Assembly: GCA_044352985.1 (NCBI GenBank)
Contig: JBILCU010000013.1
Coordinates: 1 to 64,000, forward strand
DNA length: 64,000 nt
Source of the DNA: JADJDM01 sp044352985
GTDB taxonomy: Bacteria; Bacteroidota; Bacteroidia; B-17B0; Aurantibacillaceae
Direction: 5' to 3'
Shown one piece after another: positions 62,408 to 64,000 of this stretch. Position 1 is the stretch's first letter; each line of letters begins with the position of its first letter. The notes beneath the pieces are model-generated. The model was not told the origin of the DNA. It ran no database searches and was given only the letters and a program-made list of their open reading frames with translations. A program made the translations under genes and the position numbers.

Positions 62408-62415
62408 TATCTTCG
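62408..62415 (+). promoter_or_regulatory. -7-like box for uppS
   Basis: TATCTTCG, one mismatch from TAnnTTTG, lies 20 bp before the uppS ATG. A clear -33 element is not visible. Confidence 0.4.
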
Positions 62416-62435
62416 CACACGTTTAAAAACAGGAA

Positions 62436-63179
62436 ATGAACTTTAAAAGCGAGATTGATTTAAACAGATTGCCTCAACACGTTGCCGTTATTATGGACGG
62501 AAACGGAAGATGGGCAAAAAAGCAGGGTGAACAACGTATTTTTGGGCACCAAAATGGGGTTTCTTCTGTTCGTGAAACTGCTGAAGCAGCAGCTGAACTT
62601 GGCGTTAAATACTTAACTTTATATGCATTTAGTACCGAAAATTGGAACCGACCTAAAGATGAAGTAGATGCGCTTATGGAATTGTTGGTTTTCACCATCG
62701 GTAATGAAACCGAAACCTTATTAAAAAATGGTATTCGTTTAGAAACAATCGGAGATGTTGATAATTTACCTAAATCCTGCATCAGAGAATTAGAAGAAGC
62801 AAAGAAAAAAACAGCATTATGCAAACGAATGACTTTAGTAATTGCATTAAGCTATTCATCAAAATGGGAAATTGTAAATGCCGTAAAATCTATAGCGCAA
62901 GATGTTAAAGCGGAAATTTTAAATACAGATGAAATCAACGAAAATTTAATTTCTTCCAGATTGTGTACTGCAGGAATTCCTGATCCTGAATTGATGATTA
63001 GAACAAGTGGAGAACATCGAATTAGTAATTTTTTACTTTGGCAACTTTCCTATGCTGAGTTTTATTTTACTTCAAAGCTTTGGCCCGATTTCAGAAAAGA
63101 TGATTTTTATGAGGCCATATATAGCTTTCAAAACAGAGAAAGAAGATTTGGTAAAACCAGTGAGCAATTAACACAATAA
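62436..63179 (+). CDS. uppS: Isoprenyl transferase (undecaprenyl diphosphate synthase)
   Basis: UppS makes the C55 lipid carrier for peptidoglycan and other envelope glycans. The 247-residue cytosolic cis-prenyltransferase has the catalytic Asp21 in VAVIMDGNGRWAKKQG, YAFSTENWNRP, LVIALSYSSKWEIVNAV and the diphosphate-binding RTSGEHRISNFLLWQ. It starts at ATG 62436 and is followed 11 nt later by bamA, the standard Bacteroidota order. Confidence 0.96.
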   Translation: MNFKSEIDLNRLPQHVAVIMDGNGRWAKKQGEQRIFGHQNGVSSVRETAEAAAELGVKYLTLYAFSTENWNRPKDEVDALMELLVFTIGNETETLLKNGIRLETIGDVDNLPKSCIRELEEAKKKTALCKRMTLVIALSYSSKWEIVNAVKSIAQDVKAEILNTDEINENLISSRLCTAGIPDPELMIRTSGEHRISNFLLWQLSYAEFYFTSKLWPDFRKDDFYEAIYSFQNRERRFGKTSEQLTQ

Positions 63180-63190
63180 TTTTAAGTTGC

Positions 63191-64000
63191 GTGCCTTCAA
63201 TTTCTAACCCTATTAAAAATAAAATCAGTTATTTGTTTAAATACACGTTTGCTGTATTCTTATGTTTTAGTTCTACTTTTTTGATTTCACAAAACACTGG
63301 TGGCATCAAACAGATAGGGACAAATGCAGATGTTAATTATGCCAATCCTTCTGAATACACACTTGCGGCTTTTGATGTAAAAGGGTTAAAATCATTAGAT
63401 AAAAATGTCATTAAATTAATGTCCGGATTGTATGAAGGGCAAAAATTTAAAATTCCTGGCGATGCAACCGCTGATGCTATTAAGAAATTATGGAAAACAG
63501 GCTTTTTCGATAACGTTCAATTGTATTTAGAGAAAACCGTAGGAAATGAAGCTTGGTTGTATTTTGAAGTGATTGAAAAACCACGTCTTTCTAAGTTTTC
63601 ATTGAAAGGTGTTAAGAAAACTGAAGCAGATGACATTCGCGAAAAAATACGATTGGTTAAACAGAAAATTGTAACCGAATACTTGCTTGCAAATACAAAA
63701 ACTTTAATTAAAGAATTTTTTGTAGATAAAGGTTATTATAATGTTAATGTAGAAATTTTAAGCGAAGTTGAAAAAGATTCAAAAAACAAAGATGTTATTT
63801 TAACAATAAAAGTAGATAAAGGTACTAAGGTTAGAATTCAGGATGTTGAATTTTTTGGAAATACAGTTATCAAAAGTGCTAAGCTTCGTCGTAAAATGAA
63901 AGATACAAAGCGCTACAGAAAATGGAATATTTTTAATGGGGGTAAATTTTTGGAAGAAAATTATGAAGCTGATAAACCTAAATTACTTGAAAAATATCTT
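63191..64000 (+). CDS. bamA: Outer membrane assembly factor BamA (3' truncated)
   Basis: BamA inserts beta-barrels into the outer membrane. The visible 270 residues have a GTG start (MPSISNPIKNK), a signal peptide ending near LISQN and the first POTRA repeats: FDVKGLKSLDKNVIKLMSGL, DAIKKLWKTGFFDNVQLYLE, LSKFSLKGVKKTEADDIREK and VRIQDVEFFGNTVIKSAKLR. The frame is open to the end of the window, so the barrel lies outside. The GTG at 63191 is chosen because it gives a signal peptide and stands 11 nt after the uppS stop; no upstream ATG is in frame. Confidence 0.93.
   Translation, partial: MPSISNPIKNKISYLFKYTFAVFLCFSSTFLISQNTGGIKQIGTNADVNYANPSEYTLAAFDVKGLKSLDKNVIKLMSGLYEGQKFKIPGDATADAIKKLWKTGFFDNVQLYLEKTVGNEAWLYFEVIEKPRLSKFSLKGVKKTEADDIREKIRLVKQKIVTEYLLANTKTLIKEFFVDKGYYNVNVEILSEVEKDSKNKDVILTIKVDKGTKVRIQDVEFFGNTVIKSAKLRRKMKDTKRYRKWNIFNGGKFLEENYEADKPKLLEKYL

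Noticed and set aside
62474..62824. 116-codon minus-strand frame
   Set aside because: It is antisense to uppS, whose catalytic motifs are clear; Ser/Ala-rich composition fits a shadow.

Overview
The window is chromosomal DNA from a member of the Bacteroidota, probably a Flavobacteriales or Sphingobacteriales-like lineage. The grounds are: strongly AT-rich sequence; three proteins ending in type A type IX secretion (Por) C-terminal sorting domains; SprB repeats; lineage-typical families (DUF6427, DUF6341-like, DUF4834-like, DUF6428, nSTAND1, SpoIIE phosphatases with the DS(V/I)xYAxRIQ linker); and promoter-like TAnnTTTG boxes, the Bacteroidota -7 element. There is no rRNA, tRNA, CRISPR array, integrase or intact insertion sequence. 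Most of the window is ordinary chromosome with dense genes and many 1-4 nt overlaps.

Layout. 1-1.6 kb: 3' end of a large SprB-repeat surface protein. 1.7-3.7 kb: purQ with a DUF6427 membrane gene, divergent from a small membrane protein. 3.8-5.9 kb: a polysialyltransferase-like glycosyltransferase and a threonine-dehydrogenase-type SDR. 6-8.3 kb: trhO and hmgA, followed by an intergenic patch (8.34-8.88 kb) holding a 140-bp tandem repeat, a second palindromic repeat type and a terminator. 8.9-20.4 kb: a polytopic membrane protein, an alpha/beta hydrolase, a PIG-L deacetylase / 33-aa peptide / Na+-symporter operon, a lipoprotein, a lysozyme-like exported protein and a membrane-anchored SpoIIE phosphatase. 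20.4-26.5 kb: PBP1A, a PASTA protein, a T9SS cargo and RluD-type pseudouridine synthase on the minus strand. 26.6-33 kb: Pgi/Pmi, then a YfhO-NeuB-isomerase operon pointing to nonulosonic (sialic-type) acid synthesis, then pth. 33-38.6 kb: ccmB-C-D-E plus a GT-C-like protein, followed by an MbnP/MbnH copper-protein pair. 38.7-53.4 kb: lipid kinase with a giant histidine kinase, bestrophin, sugar-transferase genes, an orphan DUF6428 gene, a T9SS protein, pheS, dsbD, a reductase-fold protein and a second histidine kinase. 53.5-63 kb: rlmN, then a five-gene minus-strand operon, then uppS and the start of bamA.

The most interesting locus is 54.6-62.3 kb. It encodes, in order of transcription, an nSTAND1 NTPase with a transmembrane segment, Ala/Lys-rich coiled coil and C-terminal beta-propeller; a TPR/beta-barrel outer-membrane protein; a lipoprotein; a cytoplasmic protein with two TIR-like/Rossmannoid modules; and a coiled-coil SpoIIE phosphatase. 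The genes are separated by -4 to +21 nt. As a unit this looks like an envelope-spanning signalling or conflict system whose function I cannot assign from sequence alone.

Functional themes that recur are envelope building (PBP1A, UppS, BamA, DsbD, T9SS cargo, glycan genes), c-type cytochrome maturation matched to a nearby di-haem enzyme, and signal transduction by two histidine kinases and two SpoIIE-type phosphatases. Family names below come from reading the proteins and recognising motifs; no database search was run.
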